Assembly (NCBI RefSeq): GCF_004802635.2
Contig: NZ_CP046052.1
Location: forward strand, 4,052,501-4,116,500
DNA: 64,000 nt
Source of the DNA: Methylocystis heyeri
Lineage (GTDB): Bacteria; Pseudomonadota; Alphaproteobacteria; Rhizobiales; Beijerinckiaceae
Direction of reading: 5' to 3'
Below the pieces are notes generated by a model. That model saw nothing but the letters and a program-made list of their open reading frames with translations. It ran no database searches and was not told the origin of the DNA. Positions 54,358 to 63,460 of this stretch are shown one piece after another (positions within the stretch are counted from its first letter, which is position 1; each line of letters opens with the position of its first letter). The translations under genes and the position numbers were made by a program.

Positions 54358-55470
54358 ATGGAGCGGCCTCGCAGGGAAAAATTCGCGCTGGTCCTTCAGG
54401 GCGGCGGCGCCCTCGGCTCCTATCAGGCCGGCGCCTATCAGGCCTTGCAGCAGAACGCTCTGAGTTTCGATTGGGTGGCGGGCGTCTCGATCGGAGCGAT
54501 CAACGGCGCCCTCATCTGCGGCAATCCGCCTGAGCTGCGCGTCGAGCGCTTGCGGCGGTTCTGGAACCAGACCTCGAGCAATCTGCTCGGGAGGCCGCTC
54601 GCCGAAGACGAGACCTCGCGCCGGCTGTTCAACGAGGCGAGCGCCGCGATGACGGCGGCTTTCGGCGTTCCCGGTTTTTTCGCTCCGCGTTCGCCGCCGC
54701 TGCTTCCCGGCTGGCCCGGCAAGCCTTCCGAACTCGGCCTCTACGACGCCGGCAGCCTGCGCGAGACGCTGAATTCGCTGGTCGATTTCGACCTCTTGAA
54801 CGCGGGCGCAATGCGCTACAGCATCGGCGCGGTAAACATCCAGACCGGCAATTTCCAATATTTCGACACCGCTCGTCACAGGATCGGGCCGGAACATGTC
54901 ATGGCCAGCGCAGCGCTGCCGCCGGGCTTTTCCCCCGTTGAAATCGCGGGCGAATATTATTGGGACGGCGGCATCGTCTCCAATACGCCTCTCCAATATG
55001 TGCTCGACCTGGAGGAAGACGGCGACGATTATTGCGTCTTCCAGCTCGATCTCTTCAGTGCGCGCGGCGAATTGCCCAGGACGCTTCTGGAGGCGGCCCA
55101 GCGCGAAAAGGACATCCGCTATTCGAGCCGCACCCGGTTCAACACCGACGCGCTGTGCGAAAGGCGCCGGCTGCGGGCCATGATCAGAAAAGTCTGCGCC
55201 AAACTCCCGGTCGAACTGCGTGACGACGCGGATTGGCGCGCCCTCAGCGAAACGGGAGGCGAGTCGGCGACGACCATCGTGCATCTCATTCATCGCCGCG
55301 CCGCCTATGAAAGCGCGTCGAGGGACTATGAATTTTCGCGCCTCACCATGGAGGAGAACTGGTCGGACGGTCGCACGGATGTCGAAAAAACCTTGAACCA
55401 TCCTGCCTGGATCCACCGCAGGCGACCCGCCGGAGGGGTGCAGGTGTTCGATCTCACCCGCGTCGCTTAG
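54358..55470 (+). CDS. Patatin-like phospholipase (with DUF3734)
   Basis: A 370-residue patatin-type serine lipase. The oxyanion hole is GGGALGSYQAG, the nucleophile elbow is GVSIGAING, and the catalytic aspartate is in YWDGGIVSNTP. The C-terminal part from about residue 260 matches DUF3734. No signal peptide. In alphaproteobacteria such genes sit beside bdhA for 3-hydroxybutyrate use; here acetoacetate decarboxylase follows after an inverted repeat. A GGAGGAG ribosome binding site is present. Confidence 0.9.
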   Translation: MERPRREKFALVLQGGGALGSYQAGAYQALQQNALSFDWVAGVSIGAINGALICGNPPELRVERLRRFWNQTSSNLLGRPLAEDETSRRLFNEASAAMTAAFGVPGFFAPRSPPLLPGWPGKPSELGLYDAGSLRETLNSLVDFDLLNAGAMRYSIGAVNIQTGNFQYFDTARHRIGPEHVMASAALPPGFSPVEIAGEYYWDGGIVSNTPLQYVLDLEEDGDDYCVFQLDLFSARGELPRTLLEAAQREKDIRYSSRTRFNTDALCERRRLRAMIRKVCAKLPVELRDDADWRALSETGGESATTIVHLIHRRAAYESASRDYEFSRLTMEENWSDGRTDVEKTLNHPAWIHRRRPAGGVQVFDLTRVA

Positions 55471-55497
55471 CGTGAAGTGGGGGCGGTCTAGCGAACG

Positions 55498-55616
55498 TAT
55501 TACGAGCGAAGCGAAGCAATCCGGTGGCGCAGCGCTCAATTTGGCGTGTAACCTCATGCATAACTAAGCAATGTCCTGCCTTTGACGCCTGGATTGCTTC
55601 GCTTCGCTCGCAATGA
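55498..55616. repeat. MITE-like inverted repeat (family E)
   Basis: GAGCGAAGCGAAGCAATCC (55504-55522) and its perfect reverse complement (55591-55609) bracket 68 bases. The similarity extends outward to ATTACG/CGCAAT. It separates the patatin and acetoacetate decarboxylase genes. A related but weaker pair is at 31085-31157. Confidence 0.8.
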
Positions 55617-55643
55617 CGGGTGGTTAGACCTGGAGATATTTTC

Positions 55644-56381
55644 ATGAAAATAGATGAGGTTCGCCGCCGCGCCTTCGCCATGCCTCTGACGAGCCCGGCC
55701 TTTCCCAAAGGACCATACCGTTTCTACGACCGCGAATATTTCACCATCACCTATCGCACCGACCGTGAGGCGCTCGAACGGGTGGTTCCCGAGCCGCTGA
55801 CCTTCGACGAGCCGCTGGTCAAATATGAATTCATCCGCATGCCGAATTCCACCGGCTTCGGTGACTACACCGAGTCCGGCCAGGTCGTTCCGGTGGACTT
55901 CAACGGCGTCGCCGGAAGCTATTCTCACGCCATGTTCCTCAACGACGGGCCGCCCATTTTCGGAGGCCGCGAACTGTGGGGCTTTCCCAAGAAATATGCC
56001 CAGCCCACGCTCAGGATCGCCACCGACGCGCTCATCGGGACGCTGGACTACGGTCCGGTGCGCGTCGCTACGGGGGCGATGGGCTTCAAGCATGAGGCGC
56101 TGGACAAGGCCGCGATCGAGCGATCGCTGGCCGAACCCAATTATCTCCTCAAGATCATCCCGCATGTCGATGGATCGCCGCGGATCCTGGAACTGGTCGA
56201 TTATCGGCTCGAGGATGTGGTGGTGAAAGGAGCCTGGGCCGGTCCGGGCTCGCTGGAGCTGCATCCGCACGCCCTCGCGCCCGTGGCTGACCTCCCCGTG
56301 CGCGAGATCGTCTCCGCTGTTCACATCATCGCCGATCTCACGCTGGGGCTCGGCAAGGTGGTGTATGATTATCTGGACTGA
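55644..56381 (+). CDS. adc: Acetoacetate decarboxylase
   Basis: A 245-residue enzyme converting acetoacetate to acetone and CO2. The Schiff-base lysine region is [11 protein letters not shown] with K116/K117, aligned to the K115/K116 pair of Clostridium Adc. Other family segments are [13 protein letters not shown] and [25 protein letters not shown] ribosome binding site supports the start. With the patatin gene it suggests ketone-body or PHB-derived acetoacetate turnover. It is convergent with serA. Confidence 0.9.
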   Translation: MKIDEVRRRAFAMPLTSPAFPKGPYRFYDREYFTITYRTDREALERVVPEPLTFDEPLVKYEFIRMPNSTGFGDYTESGQVVPVDFNGVAGSYSHAMFLNDGPPIFGGRELWGFPKKYAQPTLRIATDALIGTLDYGPVRVATGAMGFKHEALDKAAIERSLAEPNYLLKIIPHVDGSPRILELVDYRLEDVVVKGAWAGPGSLELHPHALAPVADLPVREIVSAVHIIADLTLGLGKVVYDYLD

Positions 56382-56402
56382 GCCAAGCTTGCGCCCGGCT
56401 TG

Positions 56403-57989
56403 CTAAAACTGCAACGCCGTCGCCTGTTTCACTCCGGGAAGATCGCGCAGGGCCGCGATGGTCGCCGGGGGCGCGGGGCCGTCGATCGCGACCAGCGCCA
56501 CGGCCGCGCCGCCCAGTCGATCGCGCCCCAGCGCGAAAGTCGCGATATTCACACCGGCATCCCCCAGCAGTCCCGCGAAACGCCCGATGAAACCGGGTTT
56601 GTCCTCGTTGGTCACATAGATCATCGAGGGGGCGAATTCGGACTCCACCGCGATTTCGCCGAGCCGCACGATGCGCGGTCTCCCATCGTGAAACACGGTT
56701 CCCGAAACCGCGATTTCGTCCTTCGAAGTTACGGCGCGCACCGTGATCAGGGATTCGTAGTCGCTTTCCACCGCTCGCGCGATTTCCTCGACCATGACGC
56801 CGCGCTCCCTCGCCATATGGAGGGCGGAAACCGGATTCACCTGATCGAGGAAAACCCGCAGCATGCCGCACGCCGCGGCGGCGGTTATGGCCTTGGTCTT
56901 TTGTTCGGCGACCGCGCCATCATATGTGATCGAGAATTTTTCGATTCCCGCGCTGGCGATCTGGCCGAGGACAGCCCCGAGCTTTGCGCCCAGCTCCACA
57001 AAGGGGCGCAGCAGCGGCGCTTCTTCCGCCGTGATCGAGGGAAAATTCACCGCATTGGCGACGGCGCCGCGGGTCAGATAATCGGCCATCTGCTCGGCGA
57101 CCTGCAGCGCCACTTTCTCCTGAGCTTCGTGGGTGGAGGCGCCGAGATGCGGCGTGCAGACGACGTTCTCCCGTCCGAACAACGGGCTGGACGTCGCCGG
57201 CTCCACGCTGAAGACATCGAGAGCGGCGCCGGCGACATGGCCGCTGTCGAGCGCCCTGCAAAGCGCGTCTTCGTCGACGAGGCCTCCTCGCGCGCAGTTG
57301 ACGATGCGGACGCCTTTCTGCGCCCGGCTGAGATTCTCCGCAGAGAGAATGTTGCGGGTCTGGGGCGTCAGCGGCGTGTGAAGCGTGATGAAATCGGCGC
57401 GGGCCAGAAGCTCGTCGAGCTCCACTTTCTCCGCGCCCAGCGATTTGGCGCGCTCCGACGAAAGGAACGGATCGAAGGCGACGACCCGCATCCTGAGGCC
57501 GAGCGCGCGAGCCGCGACGATCGAGCCGATATTGCCGCATCCGATGATCCCGAGCGTCTTGCCCGCGATCTCGACCCCCATGAAACGGTTCTTCTCCCAT
57601 TTGCCGGCCTGGGTCGAAGCGTCCGCGGCCGGAATCTGCCGCGCGAGCGCGAACATCAGCGCGATGGCGTGCTCCGCCGTGGTGACGGAATTGCCGAAGG
57701 GCGTGTTCATGACGATGACGCCGCGCGCGGTGGCGGCGGCGACGTCGACATTGTCGACGCCGATGCCGGCGCGGCCGATGATTTTCAGCCGTCCGGCCTT
57801 GGCCAATGTATCGGCGGTGACCTTGGTGGCCGAGCGGATTGCGAGCCCGTCGTAATCGCCGATGACGGCTGCAAGCCTTTCTTTGTCCTTGCCGAGCGAC
57901 GGCTGGAAATCGGCTTCGACGCCCCGGGCCTTGAAGATCTGAACCGCGGCCTGGGAGAGCGGGTCGGAGATGAGGACGCGCATTGGCAT
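56403..57989 (-). CDS. serA: D-3-phosphoglycerate dehydrogenase
   Basis: A 528-residue SerA that oxidises 3-phosphoglycerate, the first step of serine synthesis. The NAD-binding motif is LGIIGCGNIGSIVA, and catalytic residues are in NCARGGLVDE and PHLGASTHEAQEK. It is the long form with an intervening domain and a C-terminal ACT-like domain (MIYVTNEDKPGFIGRFAGLL). The start MPMRVLISD has GGAG seven bases upstream. It follows serC in the same operon with a 48-base gap. Serine supply matters to serine-cycle methylotrophs. Confidence 0.96.
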   Translation of the reverse strand: MPMRVLISDPLSQAAVQIFKARGVEADFQPSLGKDKERLAAVIGDYDGLAIRSATKVTADTLAKAGRLKIIGRAGIGVDNVDVAAATARGVIVMNTPFGNSVTTAEHAIALMFALARQIPAADASTQAGKWEKNRFMGVEIAGKTLGIIGCGNIGSIVAARALGLRMRVVAFDPFLSSERAKSLGAEKVELDELLARADFITLHTPLTPQTRNILSAENLSRAQKGVRIVNCARGGLVDEDALCRALDSGHVAGAALDVFSVEPATSSPLFGRENVVCTPHLGASTHEAQEKVALQVAEQMADYLTRGAVANAVNFPSITAEEAPLLRPFVELGAKLGAVLGQIASAGIEKFSITYDGAVAEQKTKAITAAAACGMLRVFLDQVNPVSALHMARERGVMVEEIARAVESDYESLITVRAVTSKDEIAVSGTVFHDGRPRIVRLGEIAVESEFAPSMIYVTNEDKPGFIGRFAGLLGDAGVNIATFALGRDRLGGAAVALVAIDGPAPPATIAALRDLPGVKQATALQF

Positions 57990-58037
57990 TGGATGCTCCT
58001 CGTGCAAGCGCAGGCGCGCGCGGCGAAGCCAAGCTGA

Positions 58038-59195
58038 TTAAGCGCGGCGCGCCTCGGCGTAGGCCCAATCTATCCACTGGGTCAGTATCGCGACGTCGGA
58101 AGCCTCGACCGTCGGTCCGCACCAGATCCGCAATCCCGGCGGCGCGTCGCGATAGGCCGCAAAATCGAAACCGGCGCCCTCCTGCTCGACCAGCGAGACG
58201 ATCCTGCGCGCGAAATCGCGCTGGCGATCTTCCGTCAGGCCGAGGATTTTCGGCTCGGCGAAGCGCAGACAGACGCTGGTGTTGGAGCGCGTAGCGGGAT
58301 CTCTGGCGAGAAAATCGAGCCACGGCGTTTTTTCGACCCAGGCGGCGACGGCCCGGGCGCTGCGGTCCGCCCGCGCCATGAGTTCCACCTGCCCGCCGAC
58401 GCTCTTCGCCCAGCCGAGCGCGTCGAGATAGTCCTCGACGCACAAAAGCGACGGCGTGTTGATCGTCTCCCCGCGGAATACGCCTTCGTTGAGCTTGCCG
58501 TTTTTGGTCAGCCGGAAGAGTTTCGGCAGCGGCCAGGCGGGACTATGGCTCTCGAGCCGCTCGACCGCGCGCGGCGAGAGTATGAGCATGCCATGCGCCG
58601 CCTCTCCGCCCAGGGCCTTCTGCCAGGAGAAGGTCGCGACATCCAGCTTGGAGAAATCGAGCGGTTGCGCGAAGGCCGCGGAGGTTGCGTCGCAGATCGT
58701 CAGCCCTTCGCGGTCCGCCGGGATGAAACCGGCATTGGGGACGCGCACGCCCGTGGTGGTGCCGTTCCAGGCGAAAACCACGTCGTTGCGAAAATCGATC
58801 TGGCTCAGATCGGGCAATTCGCCTGGAGGCGCCGTCAGGTTTCTGGCGCCCGGAATTTTGAGCTGCGCCAGAACGTCGGTCGCCCAATCCCTGGAAAAAC
58901 TGTCGAATGTCAGGACGTCGACGCCGCGGGCGCCGAGCAGCGACCACAGCGCCATCTCCACCGCGCCGGTGTCGGACGCGGGCACGATCCCGATTCTGTA
59001 GTCCGCCGGCGGCTTCAGTATCTCCCGGGTGAGCTCTATGGCGCGGGCGAGCTTCTCCGCCCCCGCCTTGGCCCGGTGGGAGCGCCCGAGCGTCGCATGT
59101 TCTAGTCCGCGCAGCGACCAGCCCGGCCGTTTTGCGCAGGGACCCGAGGAAAAATGAGGGTTTTTGGGAAATGCGCTCGGTTTCGGATTCAACAT
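58038..59195 (-). CDS. serC: Phosphoserine aminotransferase
   Basis: A 385-residue PLP enzyme that makes 3-phosphoserine from 3-phosphohydroxypyruvate. It belongs to the alphaproteobacterial SerC group (KPSAFPKNPHFSSGPCAKRPGW, GHALGRSHRAKAG-type LGRSHRAKAGA, and the PLP lysine in FSWQKALGGEAAHGML). The start MLNPKPS is preceded by AGGAGCGG. The upstream leader contains repeat family A copy 3; I did not see a serC leader RNA motif. Confidence 0.95.
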   Translation of the reverse strand: MLNPKPSAFPKNPHFSSGPCAKRPGWSLRGLEHATLGRSHRAKAGAEKLARAIELTREILKPPADYRIGIVPASDTGAVEMALWSLLGARGVDVLTFDSFSRDWATDVLAQLKIPGARNLTAPPGELPDLSQIDFRNDVVFAWNGTTTGVRVPNAGFIPADREGLTICDATSAAFAQPLDFSKLDVATFSWQKALGGEAAHGMLILSPRAVERLESHSPAWPLPKLFRLTKNGKLNEGVFRGETINTPSLLCVEDYLDALGWAKSVGGQVELMARADRSARAVAAWVEKTPWLDFLARDPATRSNTSVCLRFAEPKILGLTEDRQRDFARRIVSLVEQEGAGFDFAAYRDAPPGLRIWCGPTVEASDVAILTQWIDWAYAEARRA

Positions 59196-59271
59196 CTGAC
59201 CGCTCCTGGAGCGCATTTGCGCAAAAGTGGGCGCGCCTTTGTGTCGAGAATGCGCTCCACCAATATGACTT

Positions 59272-59321
59272 GGAACGATTTCTCACCGACCGGAGGTTTC
59301 CATCCGGTCGGAAAACGCTTC
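59272..59321. repeat. Palindromic dispersed repeat, family A copy 3
   Basis: GGAACGATTTCTCACC, ACCGGAGGTTTCCATCCGGT and AAAACGCTTC repeat the family A layout with a few changes. It lies about 80 bases upstream of serC, in its 5' region, next to a second GCGCATTTGCGCAAAAG palindrome near 59211. Confidence 0.75.
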
Positions 59322-59403
59322 AGTCCCGCATGGCGCGAAACATAAGCGCCGGGCCGTGACGGCTTCAAGAGCGAGCGGGCGATCGAGCCGCCGGCCGGGC
59401 GGA

Positions 59404-60672
59404 TTATTTGGCCATGAAGTCCCGAACCACGAAAGCGATCCCCGACAGCAGCCCCCAGATGACGAGGGCAGGGACGACCACGATCGCCCATTCCCACCAT
59501 CTCCGCGGATAGGTCGATTTTTCCGCGAGAGCAGGGCGCAGGAAGGAAACGAGATAGGCATTCTGGGTCTCGAGGCCGAGGCGCGCGCTTTCGAAATTCG
59601 CCGACGCGAGGATATATTGCTGACGGGCCAGATCGAGCTCGACCTGCTGGCGGGACAGGGCCCCGAGGCGCTCGGCCATGCTTTCCGCGCCGGAGTCCTT
59701 GCCGCCCCCGGCGATCTGGCGGGTGTAGTCTTCGATCTGGTTCTTCAGGCTGGCGATGCGGGCGTTCAGGATCCGCACCTGGGGCGCATCGGGATTGCTG
59801 GCCCCGCCGGACAGAGTCGCGAGGCTTTCCTCGGCGTGCGACAGCTCGATCCGCAGGGTTGTGATGACCTTGGTGATGGCCTCCGCCGCAGCGGTGGCGT
59901 CCAGCACGCCTTGTTTGTCGCGCACCTCGCGCATTTGCTCGGTCGCCCCGCGGAGCCGGTCTTCGGCCCGGGTCAGCTCGGATTGGGCCAGCCTGAAGCT
60001 GTCCTTTCGCGCCCTGGTGGAAAGATCGTTCACGAGGCTTTCCGAAAGTTCGATCGCCTTTTTCGTCATGGCGAGCGAGTCTTCGGGAGTAAAGGCGCGA
60101 ATCTCGAGATGGATGATTCCCGAAAGCGGCTCGATCGACACGTCCATCCGCTTTTTGAGATATTTCACCAGATCCTCGATCGCGTCCCCTTTCTTGAAGC
60201 GGGAGAAGTAATCGACGTCCGGGCGGGAATAGATGCGCCGCAGATCGAGGGCCTGATTGAGCGCCTCCACCATGGTGCGGCTTTTGATGTAATTGACGAT
60301 GATCTGGGCGTCCTGCGCCGACTGCGACGCCGGCGCACCCATCATGCCGCCGAGCATGTCGAGCGGAGAGCTTTCCGCCGAGCGCAGGGAGAATTTCGTC
60401 TCCGTGGCGTATTGATCGGACGCCATCAGCCCCCAATAGATCGAGGCCGCCAGGAAAGGCAGGAGCACGACGACGACGAAGCTCGCGATCAAGCCCATGC
60501 GGAAGGCGCGTGCTCCTTTGCGGGCCTGAAAGCCTGCGCCGCCCGAGATGATTGCGGCTGGAGCCCGAGCCTTGCGGGCGTTTCGCCGCAGCGCGCGGGA
60601 GATGGACTCCCGGAGCGCGCGGGGATCGTCGACCTTGACCGGAATTTTGGCGTCGATGTCCGAAGGACTCAT
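59404..60672 (-). CDS. kpsE: Capsule polysaccharide export inner-membrane protein (KpsE/CtrB-like)
   Basis: A 422-residue inner-membrane polysaccharide co-polymerase-like protein. It has a cytoplasmic N-terminus of about 55 residues, a helix at 58-79, a long periplasmic coiled-coil domain (about 200-340) and a C-terminal helix at 396-415. The proline-rich motif near the second helix is reduced. KpsE/CtrB/BexC proteins bridge the KpsMT ABC transporter and the outer-membrane channel. It follows kpsT after 28 bases. Confidence 0.88.
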   Translation of the reverse strand: MSPSDIDAKIPVKVDDPRALRESISRALRRNARKARAPAAIISGGAGFQARKGARAFRMGLIASFVVVVLLPFLAASIYWGLMASDQYATETKFSLRSAESSPLDMLGGMMGAPASQSAQDAQIIVNYIKSRTMVEALNQALDLRRIYSRPDVDYFSRFKKGDAIEDLVKYLKKRMDVSIEPLSGIIHLEIRAFTPEDSLAMTKKAIELSESLVNDLSTRARKDSFRLAQSELTRAEDRLRGATEQMREVRDKQGVLDATAAAEAITKVITTLRIELSHAEESLATLSGGASNPDAPQVRILNARIASLKNQIEDYTRQIAGGGKDSGAESMAERLGALSRQQVELDLARQQYILASANFESARLGLETQNAYLVSFLRPALAEKSTYPRRWWEWAIVVVPALVIWGLLSGIAFVVRDFMAK

Positions 60673-60700
60673 AAATTGCGCTCCGCCCGTCTTTCGGACC

Positions 60701-61354
60701 TCACGAGTTTATCTTTTTGTAGAGTTCGATAGCGTCGTCGATATTGGGAAACAAGTGCAGGCGTCCTCCTGCAAGCACCAGGCCGCGGTTGCAATATTCC
60801 TTGAGCGTATCCATGTTGTGCGAAATCATTATAATGTCCGAGCGCTTTTTTCTCTTGTCGAATTCCTGCTTGCAGCGGGCGGCGAAACGGGCGTCGCCCA
60901 CGGCGGTGACTTCGTCGATGAGGTAGCACTCGAAGTCGATCGCCATCGAAAGCCCAAAGGCGAGGCGCGCCAGCATGCCCGACGAATATGTCATGATCGG
61001 AACGTCGATATAGGCGCCGATTTCCGCGAAATCTTCGACGAAATTCACGGTCCGCCGCACGTCGTGCCCATAGACGCGGGAGACGAACACGATGTTTTCG
61101 CGCCCCGTCAGTCGCGGATGGAGGCCGCCGGAAAAGCCGAGCGGCCAGGATATCCGGGCGGAACGCCGCACGCTGCCGCTGTTGGGGAGCTCCGTGCCGG
61201 CCAGCACCCGCATCAAGGTGGATTTTCCGGCCCCGTTCACGCCGAGAATCCCGTAGCTGCGGCCCGCCATGAAATCCAGGCTGATATGGTCGAGGACGAC
61301 TTTGAGATGTCCGTTGGTGCGGTAATATTTGAAGACGTTGTCCAGTTGGATCAT
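60701..61354 (-). CDS. kpsT: Capsule polysaccharide ABC transporter ATP-binding protein (KpsT-like)
   Basis: A 217-residue ATPase of the KpsT/CtrD/Wzt type. Walker A is GILGVNGAGKST, the signature is TYSSGMLARLAFGL, and Walker B is CYLIDEVTAVGD. The start MIQLDNVFKYY was chosen because GGAAACGA precedes it; the open frame extends 19 codons. It should pair with a KpsM permease to export capsule, but no permease gene is adjacent: the upstream side is an intergenic stretch and an IS element. kpsE is downstream. Confidence 0.93.
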   Translation of the reverse strand: MIQLDNVFKYYRTNGHLKVVLDHISLDFMAGRSYGILGVNGAGKSTLMRVLAGTELPNSGSVRRSARISWPLGFSGGLHPRLTGRENIVFVSRVYGHDVRRTVNFVEDFAEIGAYIDVPIMTYSSGMLARLAFGLSMAIDFECYLIDEVTAVGDARFAARCKQEFDKRKKRSDIIMISHNMDTLKEYCNRGLVLAGGRLHLFPNIDDAIELYKKINS

Positions 61355-61672
61355 TTCGTTTCCGGCGGTCCAGAGCGGGATGCGAAAACGGCCTACCGGC
61401 GCGTTCCGCACGCCGGCGACGATTTCGCCAGATTAAATACGTCGATGCGCATTTGTCTTTCCGAAAATCCGGCCGCTCCGGCGGGCATGCGCCTAATCCT
61501 TTTTCTTGGCGAAGTTGTGACCCGTCGGCCCGCTCGTTCTTCGGACGGAATTATTCAAGGATATGAATACTAGTTTTATCAATGACTTGTCCCTCTTCCT
61601 CGCTGCCGGAGGCCGGCGACGCCCGCGCCCGCGGTTTCGGCTGCGCTCCGGCTTTCTGACCTCCACGCTTTA
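61355..61672. other. Region between kpsT and the IS element
   Basis: 318 bases with no supported gene. An AT-rich patch (61545-61600) may hold the kpsT promoter on the minus strand. No kpsM remnant was recognised. Confidence 0.5.
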
Positions 61673-61686
61673 GGGCTTGTTGAGAT

Positions 61687-62031
61687 TCATCGCGAATTGA
61701 TGAGCGCGGCGGCGAGGCGGATCATGGCTGTGAAGCTTTGATCGGTTTTGTCGGCGCGCAGGGCGATCCGCTTGAACTCCTTGAGTTTGCCGAAGAAGTT
61801 TTCGATGAGGTGACGGGCTTTGTAAAGCTCGATGTCGATGGCGAGAGGCGCGTTTCGTCTTGGATGTTGGGAGATGACGATTTGCGCGCCGCGCTCGTTC
61901 AGTTCGGCGACGATCCAGTCGCTGTCGAAGGCCTTGTCGGCGAGCAGCGCGCCAAATTCGACGCCCTCGATCAAAGGCGCGACGCCGACCGTGTCGAAGC
62001 GTTGCCCCGGCAGCAGAACGAAGCGGACCAA
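61687..62031 (-). CDS. IS5-family transposase, orfB part
   Basis: The catalytic half of the transposase. It carries the second aspartate region (FGALLADKAFDSDWIVAEL) and the DDE glutamate region (ARHLIENFFGKLKEFKRIALRADK). The listed ATG is only the first in frame; similarity continues upstream (GQAIGKSKGGWTTKIL) to the slippery AAAAGGGGG around 62110-62118, so it is expressed as an orfA-orfB fusion. It ends just inside the left terminal repeat. Confidence 0.85.
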   Translation of the reverse strand: MVRFVLLPGQRFDTVGVAPLIEGVEFGALLADKAFDSDWIVAELNERGAQIVISQHPRRNAPLAIDIELYKARHLIENFFGKLKEFKRIALRADKTDQSFTAMIRLAAALINSR

Positions 62032-62090
62032 ATTGCCGAGCGCGTCGGTGAGCGCGAGGATTTTGGTGGTCCAGCCGCCTTTGGATTTGC

Positions 62091-62438
62091 CTATGGCCTG
62101 GCCCTGAGTCCCCCTTTTGCGCCCTGTCCATGGCGGTGGACCTTGACGATGGTGGCGTCGATCATGGCGTATTCCATGTCTGGATCGTCCGACACGGCGT
62201 CAAACATCCGCTTGAACACATCGGCCTTCACCCAATCGCGAAAGCGTTTGAACACGGTGTTCCACTTGCCGAAGGCGGGAGGCAGATCGCGCCAGGGGCT
62301 GCCCGTGCGCGCAATCCACAAGATCGCCTCTAAAAACAATCGCCCATCGCTCCCGGTCCGGCCGGGATCGGAGGGCTTGCCAAGACAAAAGGGCTCCAGC
62401 TTCGACCATTGGCCGTCCGTCAGACAGAATCGGGGCAT
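62091..62438 (-). CDS. IS5-family transposase, orfA part
   Basis: A 115-residue N-terminal part of the transposase. It has the family N-terminus LTDGQWSKLEPF and RTGSPWRDLPPAFGKWNTVFKRFRDW, and the first catalytic aspartate in YAMIDATIVKVHRHGQGAKGG. Its own frame stops shortly after the slippery site. The start codon lies close to the right terminal repeat. Confidence 0.88.
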   Translation of the reverse strand: MPRFCLTDGQWSKLEPFCLGKPSDPGRTGSDGRLFLEAILWIARTGSPWRDLPPAFGKWNTVFKRFRDWVKADVFKRMFDAVSDDPDMEYAMIDATIVKVHRHGQGAKGGLRARP

Positions 62439-62590
62439 TGCAAACTCCTTTCGGAGCTTGAATCATCCTTCCACCAAAATGGGAATCCTGATTCTCAACA
62501 GGCCCTAGGCTAGTATCCGGTTAAGGTTGATTTTTTAAAAACGAAGCTTGGCCGCGTCCCCGGGGTCGGCCAACAATCCCCCGGAGAGAT

Positions 62591-63214
62591 ATGCTCAGGA
62601 TAGGAATCAGGCCCGATCATCGCCACGACGGAGCTTCGCCTTTGCGCTTCCCGATCCTGGGCCTGGCGGTCCTGGTCGCTTTTCTCTCGGGCTGCGGCGC
62701 GCCGCCGCGCGCGACCTTCGACCTGCGCGACGCCTCGCTTCCCGAACCCACTCACGTTTCGAGCCCGAGACGGAAGGCGCTGGTTCGAGTCGCCGAGCCA
62801 GCGGCCGAACAGCTCCTGAACTCGAACCGGCTGGCGATCCGGGAAGCGGGCGGCTCGCTCGGTTATCTCGCGGATGCGCAATGGGCGGATCGGGCGCCCC
62901 GGCTGATCCAGGGCAGGCTCGTCGCGCGTCTTCTCCGGGACGGAGTGGACGCCTCGTTCCAGGGCGGCGCGACCGGCTATCAGCTGACGACGGATCTGCG
63001 ACGTTTCGAGATCGACGCCGCGAGAGGGGTCGCCGTCGTCGAAATGGCGGCGCGGCTGTCGGACGACAAAAGCGGCGCGTTGCGCGGCGAGGCGGTGTTT
63101 TCGGGAGAGGCGCCGGCGCCGCACACAATCGGGCCGGAGGCGGCGCACGCCCTGGAGTCGGCGCTCGATCCGGTCGCGGGAGAGCTCGCTCTCTGGGTGA
63201 GGCGGCGCATCTAG
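62591..63214 (+). CDS. ABC-type transport auxiliary lipoprotein (orphan)
   Basis: A 207-residue lipoprotein with a signal ending in the lipobox FLSGC (Cys at about 36). The mature part has the ABC_trans_aux/PqiC-like layout: YLADAQWADRAPRLIQGRLVARL, then TTDLRRFEIDAARGVAVVEMAARL. Such proteins are usually the last gene of an MlaFED-type phospholipid-transport operon. Here no mlaEFD genes precede it; the IS lies 85 bases upstream. A GGAG ribosome binding site is present. Confidence 0.82.
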   Translation: MLRIGIRPDHRHDGASPLRFPILGLAVLVAFLSGCGAPPRATFDLRDASLPEPTHVSSPRRKALVRVAEPAAEQLLNSNRLAIREAGGSLGYLADAQWADRAPRLIQGRLVARLLRDGVDASFQGGATGYQLTTDLRRFEIDAARGVAVVEMAARLSDDKSGALRGEAVFSGEAPAPHTIGPEAAHALESALDPVAGELALWVRRRI

Positions 63215-63460
63215 CCCGCCTGCGCAGAAAAGGTGCGAGCCGGTTTTTTCGCGGCCCCGCCCGGCGGGGCGAAAATAGAACCGGTCAAAGGGACTAGCGC
63301 AGCTTTCGGCCCGGTGGTAACTGATCGGCGCAACGATAAGAAAGCGCGCCGCTTTGCTGGTTCCGCGCATCAGGCCTCCCGATTTTCGGGCCGTGGCCGC
63401 GGGGAATTGAGCCGAGCTGGCGCGAACGCCGCGAACCACCTCGAGAAAGAGAACCCGACC

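Larger units (their letters stand above)
61673..62505 (-). mobile_element. IS5-family (IS427-group) insertion sequence
   Basis: An element of about 833 bases. The left end reads GGGCTTGTTGAGATTCA and the right end, inverted, reads GGGCCTGTTGAGAATCA, matching at 15 of 17 positions. TA flanks both ends (61671-61672 and 62506-62507), consistent with a TA target duplication. It carries two overlapping transposase frames that are joined by -1 frameshifting in this group. Both terminal repeats and frames look intact, so it may be active. Confidence 0.9.

Noticed and set aside
59196-59403. serC leader RNA motif (known in some alphaproteobacteria)
   Set aside because: The serC 5' region is occupied by repeat family A and GCGCATTTGCGC palindromes; I could not match the published motif layout.
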